Below are positions 25,355 to 37,059 of a DNA stretch of 64,000 nt, piece after piece. The translations under genes and the position numbers were made by a program. This DNA comes from Cercospora beticola (Eukaryota > Ascomycota > Dothideomycetes > Mycosphaerellales > Mycosphaerellaceae): contig NC_088941.1 in NCBI RefSeq assembly GCF_033473495.1, forward strand, positions 806,001 through 870,000. Reading direction: 5' to 3'. The notes under the pieces are model-generated. The model saw only the letters and a program-made list of their open reading frames with translations. It made no database searches and was not told where the DNA came from. How positions within the stretch are numbered: position 1 is the first letter of the stretch; the number at the start of each line of letters is the position of its first letter.

Positions 25355-27019
25355 GGCAGGAATGCGAAGTCAGCGCGAGCTGAACCGGGGAGAAGTCGAC
25401 GTGCGGTTGTGTGATTGTCAACATAAGGGAATATGACGAAGGAGTGGTTTGAAGCTGTGGTGCGCACGGCGGGCCCGGCGGGGGCCGCTTTCGGTTGTTC
25501 AGAGGGCGCTCATGCGAGTATCGCGGACGACCAGGACGGGGCGATGGTGGTTGTCGCGCGTTGATGGTTGTCGCCAGTAGTGGTTTGTGTAATGCTGAGC
25601 TTGTCGCTTGGTGTTGCGTCCACCATCAAGTCTGTAAGCGGACTAGCCAAATAAGCTTCCCGGAGGTGCGCCGCCTCCCGCTTTCACTGTCTTCTTCAAG
25701 TTCTTTACGGAAGCACCAGAGTATGATGACATGCATAGCATGTCGCGACCTTCTCATTCACGTTAGATTGCGGAAGATCGCATTGAATGGATGTACATGG
25801 TTTGCTGCACGCGAGTTGTTCGCCTATCAAGCCAAGAAAGATGTTCAGAGTCGCGAAGGTCCACCGCTTGCTCCAAGCCCTCTGTCAGAATACTCACTTG
25901 CGGCGTTCTCAATATGACCAGACACCTTGACACCAATATTCCATGACTTCAACAGACGAGAACTGGGCTTCAGGACGCTTGCGCCAACAGCCAAGATAGG
26001 CCGGGAAGCGTTGACAAGGAAGGAAAATTTGGGACGTGCTTCGAGAGGAAAGAGAGTTCTAGATGTGACTGGGGAACTGCAGATTTTCTCTGGCTACATC
26101 TTCGTGTCTTGTGAAGTCTCACGTTGATTTGTAGCCGATGCAGTGTCCTTTTGTAAATTTGCACACTCACGGGCATGTGCAGCCGCGACCTGCTTCGTCG
26201 CGAGAGTGCCGTAAAAATCACTGAATGTCCTATGTCAAATACATAGCTGTCAATAAAGCGAGCTTGTTATTCAAGCATAGGTCAATATACTCGCTAAGAT
26301 GACAACTTTGTGGTCCAGGTCGGCCTAAAATGTTGGCGAACAAGACCATGTCGTTACCATAGCCCTACTCAGCAACAGTACGACCAACCTTGTCGAAGGT
26401 ATTCCAGAATGAAGCAGACATGCTAGCACGTGGTATGGCCGTGTGAGGAGGGCCGTCACGTTTCTCTGATTGAGTGAATGGCACGTTGCCACGTGCAGCA
26501 GCACTTTACGCGTGAAGGGCGACGCGTCCAATTGGCTTTTGCTGCCTGGCCCATGACGACCCCTCCCGGGGTTCATCAGCACCCTTGCTCGGGTTCCACA
26601 ACCGACGAACATCGCAACTCGATTAAAGCACTGCTCATTGCATCGCGACGGCGGTTCGTAGTCACTGACAAGCTGGACAGAACGGCGCATATCGAATCGA
26701 AGCTCGTCGGTCTAGACGGCGCGACGCGCCAGGACAACGCGTTCCACATTCGCCACAGCCTTGTCGATCTTGCATTGTCCCCTGCATAAATCGACCACTA
26801 AAGCTTCTCGAAAGCCTCCTCGGACACGCGCTTGGACCGCGACCCAAGATCTGTTAGATGTGAGTGCTCCATCTTACTCCGAACTTCATGCCACTGTCCA
26901 GCACTTTTGTCTTTGCTCAAAGAGCCCTCCCAATTCCTTTGCCACCTGTCTCTCAGAAGGCAAAACAGCATAAAGCAGAGACACCTTTCTTTTTGCTTTC
27001 CTCCCCAATCTAACCTCAA
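25355..27019. other. divergent intergenic region between THO2 and RAD16
   Basis: About 1.66 kb separates the two divergently transcribed genes. No gene, repeat or tRNA recognised. The RAD16 leader is pyrimidine-rich just before 27010. Confidence 0.4.
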
Positions 27020-30000
27020 ATGGCGAGACCAAAACGCCAGTCCGCCACCGGACAGAGTTGTACGATTCTCTCTGCCCACAGTGGTCGCTTGCACATCACG
27101 TTCAGGCACATCCAGTTCGAATGGAAGCGCTGACAATCTAGCAGCCTCCGTGGCCTCGCTGAGCACACCAAAGCGGACAACTCGCACGACCCGAGGCCTT
27201 GTTGCCACATCCATCGATCGTTCGAGCGTCGGAACCCCACCTCAAGGGGAAAGCGACAACAGCAGCGACGAAGAGATAGTGGTTCGCCCAACACGAAGAG
27301 TTGCCAGAGGCGTCGTCCTACCGCAAATATCAGCGATGGAGCGTTCTGCGTACAAGAAACCTGCCACGAAGCGCCAGAGCCCAACCGATTCCTCACTCTC
27401 GTCGACCGATGGACTCTCGCGCGACTCGTCCGCCGAATACGAAACACCGGCGACCACCCCGGCGACCTCAGTGCGTGGCGGTCCCTCCAATGCCAGCAAG
27501 CGCAAGAGATCGATGCTCGGCAATGTCATTACAATCAATGACTCAGAAGATGAGGACGATCTGACACTGGCAATCCGCCTGCAGGAAGAAGAATATGCTG
27601 AGGCCGGAGCCGAACAGCCAGCGAAGAAGAAAGCTAGAGCCGTGGTGGTAGACGATTCTGAGGATGATGTCAGTATGCTCAGCGAGCTGGACACAGACGA
27701 CTCGATGCCTATGAAGACATCGACGAGAAATAAGATATCCAAGAACCCGTCGTCATCAGTATCCAAGATGCCGGTCAAGGCCGAAGCTAGCTCCAGTCGC
27801 AGTGCTAAGAAGACTCCCATACGAAAGGCCAGCTTCAAAGCCAAGAGCTCTATCAGCAAGACTGTGAAGAAGCAGATCCCAGACAGCGAAGATGACGAGC
27901 TGAGTGAAGTCGACAGCGAAGACTTTGTCGTTGACTCCTCGGAGCCGGCCGAATCTACTGGTGTTAGTGACACTGAGTCTGACATTCCGCTTGCTGTTGC
28001 CCGTCCCGCGCCAGCTCTTGTCAAACGTGGCGCGGCTAGAGGTCGCGGACGACGTACTGCCAAAGCGGCTCGGCGACATGGCAGAATCACTGCAGAGCAA
28101 GCAGCTCAGATCGCTGCTGACCTCGAATCAATGGTCGGCCTGGGCAGAAAGGAGCGCGAACGTAAGAAATTGGAAAAAGCGCACCCAGGCATCAAGACCA
28201 TGTGGACGGACCTGGAGAAGATTCCTGTCATTCAGCCAGAGGCGGCTCTTCAGCCCGATAGTATCAACCGCAAGCTCAAGCCATTCCAACTTGAAGGTCT
28301 CAACTGGATGATCAAGCAGGAGAAGACACACTACAAGGGCGGACTGCTCGGCGATGAGATGGGCATGGGCAAGACGATCCAAGCCGTGTCACTGATCATG
28401 TCCGACTATCCACAGAAGGAACCGACTCTTGTTCTCATGCCGCCTGTCGCTCTGATGCAATGGAAGACGGAGATCGAGGAGTATACAGACGGGAAGCTCA
28501 AGGTTCTAGTCTACCACGGACAGAACAACAAGGTCAAGAACATGTCGGTCAAGAAGCTCAAGGAGTTCGATGTCATCCTGATATCTTACAACAGCTTGGA
28601 GTCGCTGCATCGCAAGGAGATCAAAGGCTGGTCCCGGGGTGAAGACATCGTCAAGGAGGATTCGCCCATCCATGCCATTCACTACCATCGGCTCATCCTC
28701 GACGAGGCTCACAGTATCAAGTCTCGCACCACAGGAGTAGCGAAAGCGTGCTTTGCTCTGAAAGGCACTTACAAGTGGTGTCTATCAGGCACTCCGGTGC
28801 AGAACCGCATTGGCGAATTCTTCTCGCTTCTCCGATTCCTCGAAGTACGTCCTTTCGCGGATTACTTCTGCAAGAAATGCCCTTGTGCCATGCTCCACTG
28901 GCAGCTGGACGATGACCACATGTGCAAGGAGTGCAAGCATGCCGGAATGGAGCATGTGTCGGTGTTCAACCAGGAACTGCTCAACCCACTTACGCAATCT
29001 GAAGAGGCAGAGGACCGTGCCGAGGCTATGGCCAAGCTGCACCTTATCACCGCCCGCATCATGCTTCGTCGCATGAAACGCGATCACACTAGCTCTATGG
29101 AACTACCGCCCAAGGAGGTCATCATCCACAATGAGTTCTTCGGACCGATTGAGCGTGACTTCTCGTCCAGCATCATGAGCAATACGGCTCGTACTTTCGA
29201 CACATACGTTGCTCGGGGTGTGATGCTCAACAACTATGCCAACATCTTCGGTCTGATCATGCAGATGCGGCAAGTCGCCAATCACCCCGATCTTCTGTTG
29301 AAGAAGAATGCCCACGAAGGCCAGAATGTTCTTGTTTGTAACATCTGCGACGAGGTGGCTGAAGAGGCCATCCGCTCCCAGTGCAAGCACGACTTCTGCC
29401 GCGCATGCGTCAAGTCTTACTGTCAGTCGATCGAGCAGGATGACGGCGAAGCTGATTGTCCTCGCTGTCACATTCCGCTTTCGATCGACTTCGATCAGCC
29501 CGAAATCGAGCAAGACGAAGACGTGGTCAAGAAGTCTTCGATCATCAACCGCATCAAAATGGAGGACTGGACGTCTTCCACGAAGATCGAGATGTTGATC
29601 TATGACCTTTACAAGCTGCGCTCCAAGAAGCAGACTCTCAAGTCTATCGTCTTCTCGCAGTTCACATCGATGCTGCAACTCATCGAGTGGCGCCTTCGCC
29701 GTGCTGGCTTCAACACAGTGATGCTCGATGGATCCATGACGCCTATCCAGCGCCAGCGGAGTATCGATCATTTCATGAATACGCCAGAGTGCGAGATCTT
29801 CCTCGTTTCGTTGAAGGCCGGAGGAGTCGCTCTGAACCTTGTCGAGGCGTCGAGAGTCTTCATTGTCGACCCGTAAGTTCATCCTGGCCCCTGTGTTTGT
29901 GCTCATTGCTGACAGTATCTTAGCTGGTGGAACCCCGCAGCAGAGTGGCAGTCTGCTGATCGTTGCCATCGCATTGGGCAGCGTCGCCCGTGTGTCATCA

Positions 30001-30152
30001 CTCGTCTCTGCATTGAGGACTCCGTGGAATCTCGAATTGTCATGCTTCAAGAGAAGAAGGCCAACATGATCAACGGCACCATCAACAATGACAAGGTGGC
30101 CATGGAGAAGCTCACGCCGGAGGACATGCAGTTCCTGTTCCGCGGTACTTGA
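27020..30152 (+). CDS. RAD16: Rad16-type SNF2/RING nucleotide excision repair ATPase
   Basis: Three exons encode about 1,010 residues: a short first exon 27020-27056 ([12 protein letters not shown]), then 27106-29872 and 29924-30152. Intron 1 is 49 bp with GTTGTA as donor; a 46-bp version starting GTACGA at 27060 also keeps phase, so the first junction is the weak point. Intron 2 splits the helicase block between VFIVDP and WWNPAAEWQ. Residues 1-400 are acidic/Ser-rich with basic patches. The SNF2 core has GDEMGMGKT (Walker A, about 430), [11 protein letters not shown] (DEAH box) and CHRIGQ (motif VI). A C3HC4 RING (CNICDEV...CKHDFC...CPRC, about 756-800) is inserted in the helicase, as in Rad16. 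In yeast, Rad16 with Rad7 performs global genome repair of untranscribed DNA and acts as a ubiquitin ligase. Confidence 0.93.
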
Positions 30153-31670
30153 TTGCTTCTATTCAACCCTGGACGCTTTTCAACACCAGGTTTTACACTC
30201 GGAGCTCGCACATTCACGCCTTTCCCCATTTGCTGCAAATGAGCATCTCATTGCTGCATCACCTACTTTCTATGCGTGTCTGCCCGCAGCGGATGTGGCA
30301 GGCATAACATTGCTCCGCAAATAGTCTAGCGTGAACAGTAGCTAGAACAGAACAAACGAGATAGATGCTGATATGATACCCGCGACGCCATTGGTGCGCC
30401 GCTTTTGCTCTCATACCCTGAGGATTCAGTCAACCAGTGTGGCTGGGACGCGCAGGAGCCTCTCACACGCACCGTACGTACTCAAAAAGCTTGATGCATT
30501 GCAGCAGGAACAGAAGCTTGCGCAAACGTGCATACAAATCGAGCTTTCTGGCTTGCATCGTGCAGCCGATAGCTTCACACTGACGAAGAGGCACAGAAGA
30601 TCAGAGTTCATCATCAGCGGCTCAGCGGGGGTAAATTCTAAGGTAAATCTTACACGCTACTCCGGTCTCGCAACATATCGCTCACACATTTAAAAGCCTT
30701 CACGATCACGACGAGTATCTGCGATACCATCCGCAAACACAGCAACTCCCAAACGGTGGCGTTCCTACAGGCCTAAGCAAGTTGATCATTTGTGTCACGA
30801 CCAGCTCGGTACCCGATCATTTGCCAGCAAACTTCTTCCGGATGCCTGAAAAGCTTCTGTGTCTTCATAACCTGCTGTCTCTGCGTCCGAGCAGGCGGAC
30901 GACTGATGCTTCCTAACCATGGATTGAGCTTCCATGAGTATCCTGTGGTTTCGATGGCATCTGCAACTCAGACAACGTGCTTCCGGATCGTTGCGTCTTC
31001 TCTGCATTACCTCTAGTGTGCATTATCAAGCCTGGCCCCCTAGTAAGGCCGCGAGAGCTTTCGAGAGGAGTCCAAGGGGAGGTGTGCTGTGAGCAGAATG
31101 GCCATCCGCCAAGAAGCAAGATGCTGGTGCTTCACTGCTCAAGCTTTCCTGGGTCCAGCATTGTTGCCAATATTTGATTACGCTATCCAACACTTTCCTC
31201 ACAAACAGTCTTTCTGAACTTCGCATCTCTGGCCACGGAGCGAAGAACCAATGTGCTATGAACAGCATATGAATTCGCGCATGTACATTTTGTCCTTGAA
31301 ATTGTACCAGCGGTTGACTTCCTTCGAATCTCATAAGGGCCACTTCAGACAACTTACAGCGCTGCTAGCGAGCCCTCGAAACCTATTCTGGTACTGCAGG
31401 ACACAGACTTTCCAAAAATGACGATACAGGACGACAAGGACATGGGCATGAAGAGAAGCGGCCGCTCGGTCGGTAAGATTTTCTGAGACGAGCGCCACGC
31501 GGAAAACATGTCGCGCGCTCTGGACTCATGTTCTCCATTGAGTTCGCAATCCTAGCACAACGTCAATACCGCATGTCAGGCATGTATGAAACAGCTGATG
31601 CGCTGTCAGGCTTCCATTTTCTGTAGCTCTACTCCATTGGAGCCACTCACTCCTTCCACGCCAGCTACAG
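30153..31670. other. intergenic region
   Basis: Only short open frames; none has a domain, codon pattern or splice context that supports a gene. Confidence 0.4.
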
Positions 31671-33212
31671 ATGTTGTTCTCGATATGGGCACTGAGTGTG
31701 CTGCCTGAAGTCTTTGCCACCACACCAACTCTGACAGGCTTTGAAAAAAACGTGCAATGGCAGCCCTGTTTCGACGAGAAGATACCTCTATTCTGTGCCA
31801 ACCTGTCCCTCCCGGTGGATTGGAACAAGCCTGATGGCGAGCACTTTGATCTATTCATCAGCAAGATAGCTGCCAAAAAGCAGGATGCCAAAATTGGAAA
31901 CCTCTTTTTCAATCCTGGAGGCCCAGGTGACGGCCCAGGCAAAAAATTGCAGCAGTCTGACAAAGCACCGTACAGCTACAATAACTGGGACCACAACCCC
32001 CTCACAGACCATTTCGATTTCATTGCGATCGATCCACGAGGGACTGGAAACTCCCGTCCCGTTCTTTGTGACCCGGAAGTGTGGCGAAAGGAGACCAGAT
32101 TCTTCCCTCAAACGGAAGATGAGTTTAATCGCCTCAAATCTCAGCTGGAAGCGATGGGCCAGAGCTGCTATAACCAAACGGGCGACTGGTTGCGATACGT
32201 CGATACGGCAAGCAGCGCAAAGGATATCGAGGCGGTTCGTATCGCTCTTGGTGGCGAGCCTATGAGTTTCTTGGGCACGTCTTATGGTACACAGCTGGGT
32301 GCACAATATGCGGAGCTATTCCCTGGAAATATCCGTGCCATGGTACTGGACGGCGTTCTCGATCACTCAGAGCTGGACCCATTTGATAGTTGGGTGCAAG
32401 AAAGTGCAGGCTATGAGATGGTTGCAGAAGGATTTTTTGAATGGTGCGAAGGGGCCGGACGCAGCTGTGTGTTGAGCGGTGTGGACAACCTGCCGGCATG
32501 GTTCGACAATCTCATCGATCGCCTTAACGAGCAGCCGATCGAATTCCTTTCTCCCGAGCCATGCAATGGCAGTTCGATTGATTGCGGCAACAGAGTTCAT
32601 GGTGACAAGGTCACGGAACAACTAGCCAACTTGATTGCCTTCCCAAACGTTGGTCCTACTTGGCAGGAAACTGCATTCCATCTGACTATGCTCGAATCTC
32701 GAGGTACGCCAGGCAGGTTCCAAGAATCTCCAAGGCGCGAAGGAAACTCGTCGGAATCGTACTCGTTCGTTGCGATCATCTGTGCCGATGCAATCTCGGA
32801 ACAGACAAAACCCGATTATGCCACAATCAGTAAGAGAGTGGAATACGCAAGATCGTCCTTCCCACATACACGAGGTAACACCGGCTCGTGGGTACGTCTC
32901 ACCTTCTGCCCTTTCTGGCCCGTACCATCCAACAACCCACCGCATGAGATCACGGCTTTCAAAGATGGCAGCTCGAAGCTCACTACCCCCATTTTGATTG
33001 TGAATGCATACCAGGACCCTCTGACGCGCTACGACGCAGCCGTAAACGTACAGCGTCAATTCGGTGACGCGAACGCGGTTTTGTTGAGCAGGGACGGGTT
33101 TGGACATCTGAGCGAACCATTCCCAGGAGCAGTGAGCGATGCAATATATGACTATCTCATCGACCTCAAAGTCCCGGCCCCTGGTACCGTCTTGAAAAAT
33201 CTTGGCTTGTAA
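31671..33212 (+). CDS. secreted alpha/beta hydrolase, TAP-like peptidase family
   Basis: A single exon encodes 513 residues starting with a signal peptide (MLFSIWALSVLPEVFA, cleavage near residue 17). The fold is the tripeptidyl-aminopeptidase-like alpha/beta hydrolase with a TAP-like C-terminal domain. The oxyanion region is FFNPGGPG, followed by IDPRGTGNS. The nucleophile elbow is GTSYG (Ser204), the acid is Asp449 in NAYQDPLT and the base is His479 in DGFGHLSEP. Cysteines are spaced through the chain as in secreted members, and NLS, NQT, NGS and NSS sequons suggest N-glycosylation. Fungal relatives are annotated as extracellular proline/tripeptidyl peptidases or hydrolases; the true substrate cannot be inferred here. 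Confidence 0.9.
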   Translation: MLFSIWALSVLPEVFATTPTLTGFEKNVQWQPCFDEKIPLFCANLSLPVDWNKPDGEHFDLFISKIAAKKQDAKIGNLFFNPGGPGDGPGKKLQQSDKAPYSYNNWDHNPLTDHFDFIAIDPRGTGNSRPVLCDPEVWRKETRFFPQTEDEFNRLKSQLEAMGQSCYNQTGDWLRYVDTASSAKDIEAVRIALGGEPMSFLGTSYGTQLGAQYAELFPGNIRAMVLDGVLDHSELDPFDSWVQESAGYEMVAEGFFEWCEGAGRSCVLSGVDNLPAWFDNLIDRLNEQPIEFLSPEPCNGSSIDCGNRVHGDKVTEQLANLIAFPNVGPTWQETAFHLTMLESRGTPGRFQESPRREGNSSESYSFVAIICADAISEQTKPDYATISKRVEYARSSFPHTRGNTGSWVRLTFCPFWPVPSNNPPHEITAFKDGSSKLTTPILIVNAYQDPLTRYDAAVNVQRQFGDANAVLLSRDGFGHLSEPFPGAVSDAIYDYLIDLKVPAPGTVLKNLGL

Positions 33213-33464
33213 GCATAGCAGCTGGCTCCATGTCGCGTCTGAGCTTCTTGGAGTGTGCAATTTAATGTAGTCAATTAAACAACGATCAAGCTCTTCTTCC
33301 CCAGCGAAGTTGTTTTTTACTTTCACATCATAGACATGGTGTTGTGGGATGCAAGTGGGGCGGTGACCAAGGTTAGCCTCAATCTTGACTAGTCTACCAC
33401 TAAATCAATCGATGACGATCGAGGAGGACAAACACGATATAGACAAAAGTGATCATATGTGACG

Positions 33465-34328
33465 ATGGGTGCTGAAGCATCAAAACCGCAAGCTGGCGCA
33501 AAAGTGCAGGTCATTGGTGCAGGTAATTCATCTCACCTCGGTCCCCTTCGAGCAGCATATCTGATGCATCAAATAGGCCTCTCACGAACCGGCACCGCTT
33601 CCTTCTGCGCCGCTCTCGAGATTCTCCTCAAAGGTCCAGTCTACCATGCCGGAACCCAATGCGTAATCTCAGACGATGAAACCCACATCAAGACCTGGAT
33701 GGAAGTCCTCGCCCGAACACCTTACAAATCTCCTGCCGATAAAGACTTCGTGCTCAAGAAGATTCGAGAACGTACGACAGGCTATGTTGCCACAGCAGAT
33801 ACGCCGCTCGCTCAATTCGTCCCAGAGCTTCTGGAACTCTACCCAGAAGCGAAAGTAATATGTACGGTCCGCGATCCTGACGCTTGGGCGAAATCGATCT
33901 ATCAGACCTCTGCAGCAACTCTGCAAGCTTTTTTGGGGATAATCATGTTCTGGATTCCCTGTTGGCGGTATTTTCCTCGATTCCTGACACTTTTAGCGGA
34001 TGGCAGGTATGGAGAACTGTATTTGAAACCTGGGGAACCGCAGGAAGTACTACGTGGTAGACCTGTGTGGGACAGGCACATTGAGCATTTACGGAAAGTA
34101 GTGCCTGCGGAGAAGTTGTTCTTTGTTGATATCAGAGCTGGATGGGGGCCGTTGTGTGCTGCATTGGATATGGAAGTACCGAAAGGTGTGAGTTTTCCGA
34201 GAATCAATGATGGTAAGGCAATAGAGATGCTTGCTAAGGAGCAGATACAAAGGGGCTTGCTGAGGTGGGCGGCAGTCCTTGCAGGGTTTGCTGCTGTGGT
34301 TGCTGTCGTGTGGCAAGTCTTGCAATAA
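33465..34328 (+). CDS. P-loop sulfotransferase-like protein with C-terminal membrane anchor
   Basis: Two exons (33465-33522 and 33577-34328; 54-bp intron GTAATT...AATAG) encode 269 residues. Splicing restores the motif VQVIGAG-LSRTGTASF, the PAPS-binding loop of the fungal Sulfotransfer_4 family; unspliced, an 18-residue insert would break it. Other family marks are GGxY-like KGPVYHAG, VICTVRDPDAWAKSIYQT (second P-loop-like strand) and the WDRHIEHLRKVVP helix. Residues about 248-268 (RWAAVLAGFAAVVAVVWQVL) form a single hydrophobic tail, so the protein may be tail-anchored. The family is large in fungi and mostly uncharacterised, and the substrate is unknown. Confidence 0.88.
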   Translation: MGAEASKPQAGAKVQVIGAGNSSHLGPLRAAYLMHQIGLSRTGTASFCAALEILLKGPVYHAGTQCVISDDETHIKTWMEVLARTPYKSPADKDFVLKKIRERTTGYVATADTPLAQFVPELLELYPEAKVICTVRDPDAWAKSIYQTSAATLQAFLGIIMFWIPCWRYFPRFLTLLADGRYGELYLKPGEPQEVLRGRPVWDRHIEHLRKVVPAEKLFFVDIRAGWGPLCAALDMEVPKGVSFPRINDGKAIEMLAKEQIQRGLLRWAAVLAGFAAVVAVVWQVLQ

Positions 34329-34531
34329 TGTAGTGAAGCTGGTCGAGGTTCCACCATGAAATTGTATTGTCTTTGTTCTTGTCGCTCCTTGTGAGTGCCT
34401 TGATCAGATGCTGAATGCAACATTAAGCTGACCTAAGATAAGAGTCAGGAATCCACGAGAGCTATTGGAGCAACAACCAAAACAAAGCTCATCCTCCATC
34501 GACGCACTGAACGACGGCGGCCCAAGGACGA

Positions 34532-35210
34532 CTATTTGCACAACCTAGCCTCCTTGCGGGCACAATCTGCTTTCTCCTCCTCCCACTCAATCCTGTCTTC
34601 CTCGCACTCTCGCAGCTCCTTTTGCCAGTCCCTTTCAAGCTGACCGCAACTCTTGCGGCTCGCTTTCAATGCGTCCTCCCGACGATCACATTCATCATCC
34701 TTGGCTTTCTCTGCGGCTTCAGCCCTACGGCATTCAGACTTCTTGGAATTGAGCTCGCGGGTCTTCTGATCGACACACGCTCGGTTGCGGGCACGACGAC
34801 AGCTTCTCAGCTCACGCTCGATGCGGTCTTCCTGGTCGTCGCAGAGGTCTTCAGCCCTTTCGAGAGCACGCTCCTCGCGCTTGCATTGGTCGTATTCGCG
34901 CTGGAGTTGAGCGTTATCCCCAGCTGGGCGACTGGTGCATGCGTCAAAGAGAGCCTTCTTCTTTTGGGCATCTGCAGAAAAATGTTAGCATGGCCATGAC
35001 ATTCCAGTCTGGTGGATAGCGACCTTGCTGGCATTCCTGAAAGTCTTTGAGCTCGTCGGCCTCGTCACGCTTGCATTTGTTGAAGTCGCGCAATCTGCTG
35101 GAGCACTGCCGAGCAGTATGCCTGCTGTGAAGGGCAACTCCTTCTGCTGGGGCGGCGAGAGCAGAGGAGCTTACTGCAAAGAGCGCAGCGCTCAGCAGGG
35201 AGAGCTTCAT
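34532..35210 (-). CDS. small secreted helical protein with 14-residue cysteine ladder
   Basis: Two exons on the minus strand (35024-35210, then 34532-34971; 52-bp intron, donor GTCGCT, acceptor TTTCTGCAG; phase fits) encode 208 residues. The N-terminus MKLSLLSAALFAVSSSALA is a clear signal peptide. The mature part is highly charged and predicted helical by eye. It has 14 cysteines at 36, 46, 60, 74, 92, 106, 120, 128, 143, 157, 171, 185, 199 and 207. Nine of the 13 intervals are exactly 14 residues, i.e. two heptads, and the residue midway is often L, I or W. The breaks at 74-92 (containing Pro-Ala-Gly) and 120-143 suggest three helical segments. I recognise no family. A secreted structural or effector-like protein is inference only. 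The donor GTCGCT is not the commonest form, but both joined exons continue the same cysteine pattern. Confidence 0.8.
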
Positions 35211-35335
35211 GGTGGAGTGCAGATAAAGAGAGGACGGAGGCTCTCGTATAGGCAGATGAGATCTTGGTAGATGGAGCTGAAGTTGCTAGCGTTCGTACTG
35301 AGCTCTTTGGGTAGGAGGTGCTGGAAGCCAACTCT

Positions 35336-35343
35336 TATATAAT
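35336..35343 (-). promoter_or_regulatory. probable TATA box of the cysteine-ladder gene
   Basis: TTATATAA lies about 126 bp upstream of the ATG at 35210 on the minus strand, fitting a strongly or conditionally expressed secreted-protein gene. Positional inference. Confidence 0.45.
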
Positions 35344-37059
35344 GCCGTTCGTCATGATCTCAATATGATCTCCTCTTCTCAAAATCCAAGTCTACAACGT
35401 CGACACCGCATTCAAGCTGGTCATCGATGCCCGCCAAGTTGGAACCAGAGCCATTGGCAGAAAGGGGCCAAGTACGCGTTTCCTCTCACAACAAGAATTG
35501 CGCATGGTGTGCCAAATGCTGTGCAGCCTTGGATTCCTTGAGCACGCGTGAGGAATAGCAGGTTGAGGCGTACATGCACACCACGCTGCAATAGTAGCCC
35601 GCGGAGCACTACCACGACTGCAGCGTGTCGTATGCATGCGGCGATCTGGCGAAGTGTTGGAGAGCAACAAGGCCAAACCGACTAGACAAGTTAGCTTGCA
35701 TGTTCGCCGCAAGTTAGTACGACGACGGGCATCGGTTCTGTTCGAGCGCTTGGGGAATTTGCAACTCGACGACAGGGGAGGCTCACACCCACCCCGAGAG
35801 CTCCCGCTAGAGTTGTTCATCGACCCCCAGGCTTGCAAAAGCTGATGATAGTGCCGTTCTGAGCATCTAGCCGCTTGAGCTCGGGATCGACGAGCGCAAA
35901 CGGCGTTAGCATGTCCAAGCAATGCCCAAGCTGTTCTTTGCATGCTGATCGTGGGCATGGTGATCCCTCCCAGTTTTCCGTACCGTGCGCGCGGAGTCGG
36001 CTTGCACCAATGTGCTGGATATGGTTATACAAGTGGCAAAGGTTTAGTGCAAGCGTGATTCAGTGAGAGGCGATATGCTGATCGCCAAAGGCTTGGAGTC
36101 CGTGTACCAGTTTACCTACGAATGTGACCAGATCTCCAGGGCTACGTGGTCTCATTCGTAATGTGCGCCGGAATTGGACACATATCTACAGTCATACGGC
36201 CAACAGCAGAAATATTCCAACGATGATGGCCTACATGCCTGGTATTCCTCACTTTGGTCCGAGATAGCCCATGGTTCGTGATCCGGATTGAAGAGAATCG
36301 GAGCCGTTCTCTAGATCGGTGGCCTACAAGTGCTCTGCCGAACAAGTGTGAGTTCTTCCTTGTCTACTATTCTGTCACATTGTAACCGATGTTCACGGCA
36401 TGCATTGCTGTGCCACGTCTGCTGCTTCGGCGTTGCGCTTGTTCGTGTCTAGCGTTGGAAAGCTTTCTGGAACCGTCGAAGGCTCGTCGCCATTGATTGA
36501 GCACATCGTCATCCTCACGCTGGCATTGCTGGGCTTGACTGGGCAACTCTCTTGGACTTGGCTTTGAGCAGGCGACACTCAAACCGATACATCTGATGAG
36601 GGCGCGGACTACGTTGAGATTGAGTGAAAGTCGGACAGCGATGCCATTTCGTTGTGTCCGGGGTGGTGGATGTCGAAAGACGACAGGATGCACGCGAGAC
36701 GCGTGAAGCGCGACATGAGGTCGCGACTTCACAAGCCACTGCCAAGAACTGACCACAGAGGGCGTGAACGTGGGGCAACAAAGGGCTCTCATGCCTCCGC
36801 GGAGCTTCGAGATTCTGCAGGAAGGTTCGCGTCTTGAGAAATTGCCTGGCGGGTAGAACGCTTTCATCGACAAGGAGTCTACCTCCTAAGTTGGGTGTGC
36901 TTTGCACGAGCCACGATCTTCAAAGACCGGAGTGGGTTCCGCTTAATCCTAGCTTCGTCTTTGTCAGCTAGGCATCATCGCCACTGAGCGGCATTCATTT
37001 GATCTACTTTGTACATTGTCCATACAGACTGCACATCGCAATCGCAGCTGCTAGCCACC
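35344..37059. other. intergenic region
   Basis: Minus-strand open frames of 188 and 168 codons occur at 35392-35958 and 36367-36873, but they lack domains and their composition is random-looking. No gene is supported. The right end is the RAD14 promoter. Confidence 0.4.

Noticed and set aside
30373..30693. 106-codon plus-strand open frame downstream of RAD16
   Set aside because: Has an ATG and an Arg-rich start that might suggest a mitochondrial peptide, but no supporting domain; likely chance.
32622..33326. 234-codon minus-strand open frame opposite the alpha/beta hydrolase
   Set aside because: It lies antisense to a well-formed hydrolase gene with an intact catalytic triad and has no domain of its own.
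35392..35958. 188-codon minus-strand open frame
   Set aside because: Cys/Arg/Ser-rich random-looking composition, no signal peptide, no domain and no splice context.
36367..36873. 168-codon minus-strand open frame
   Set aside because: No recognisable features; it overlaps other open frames of similar quality.
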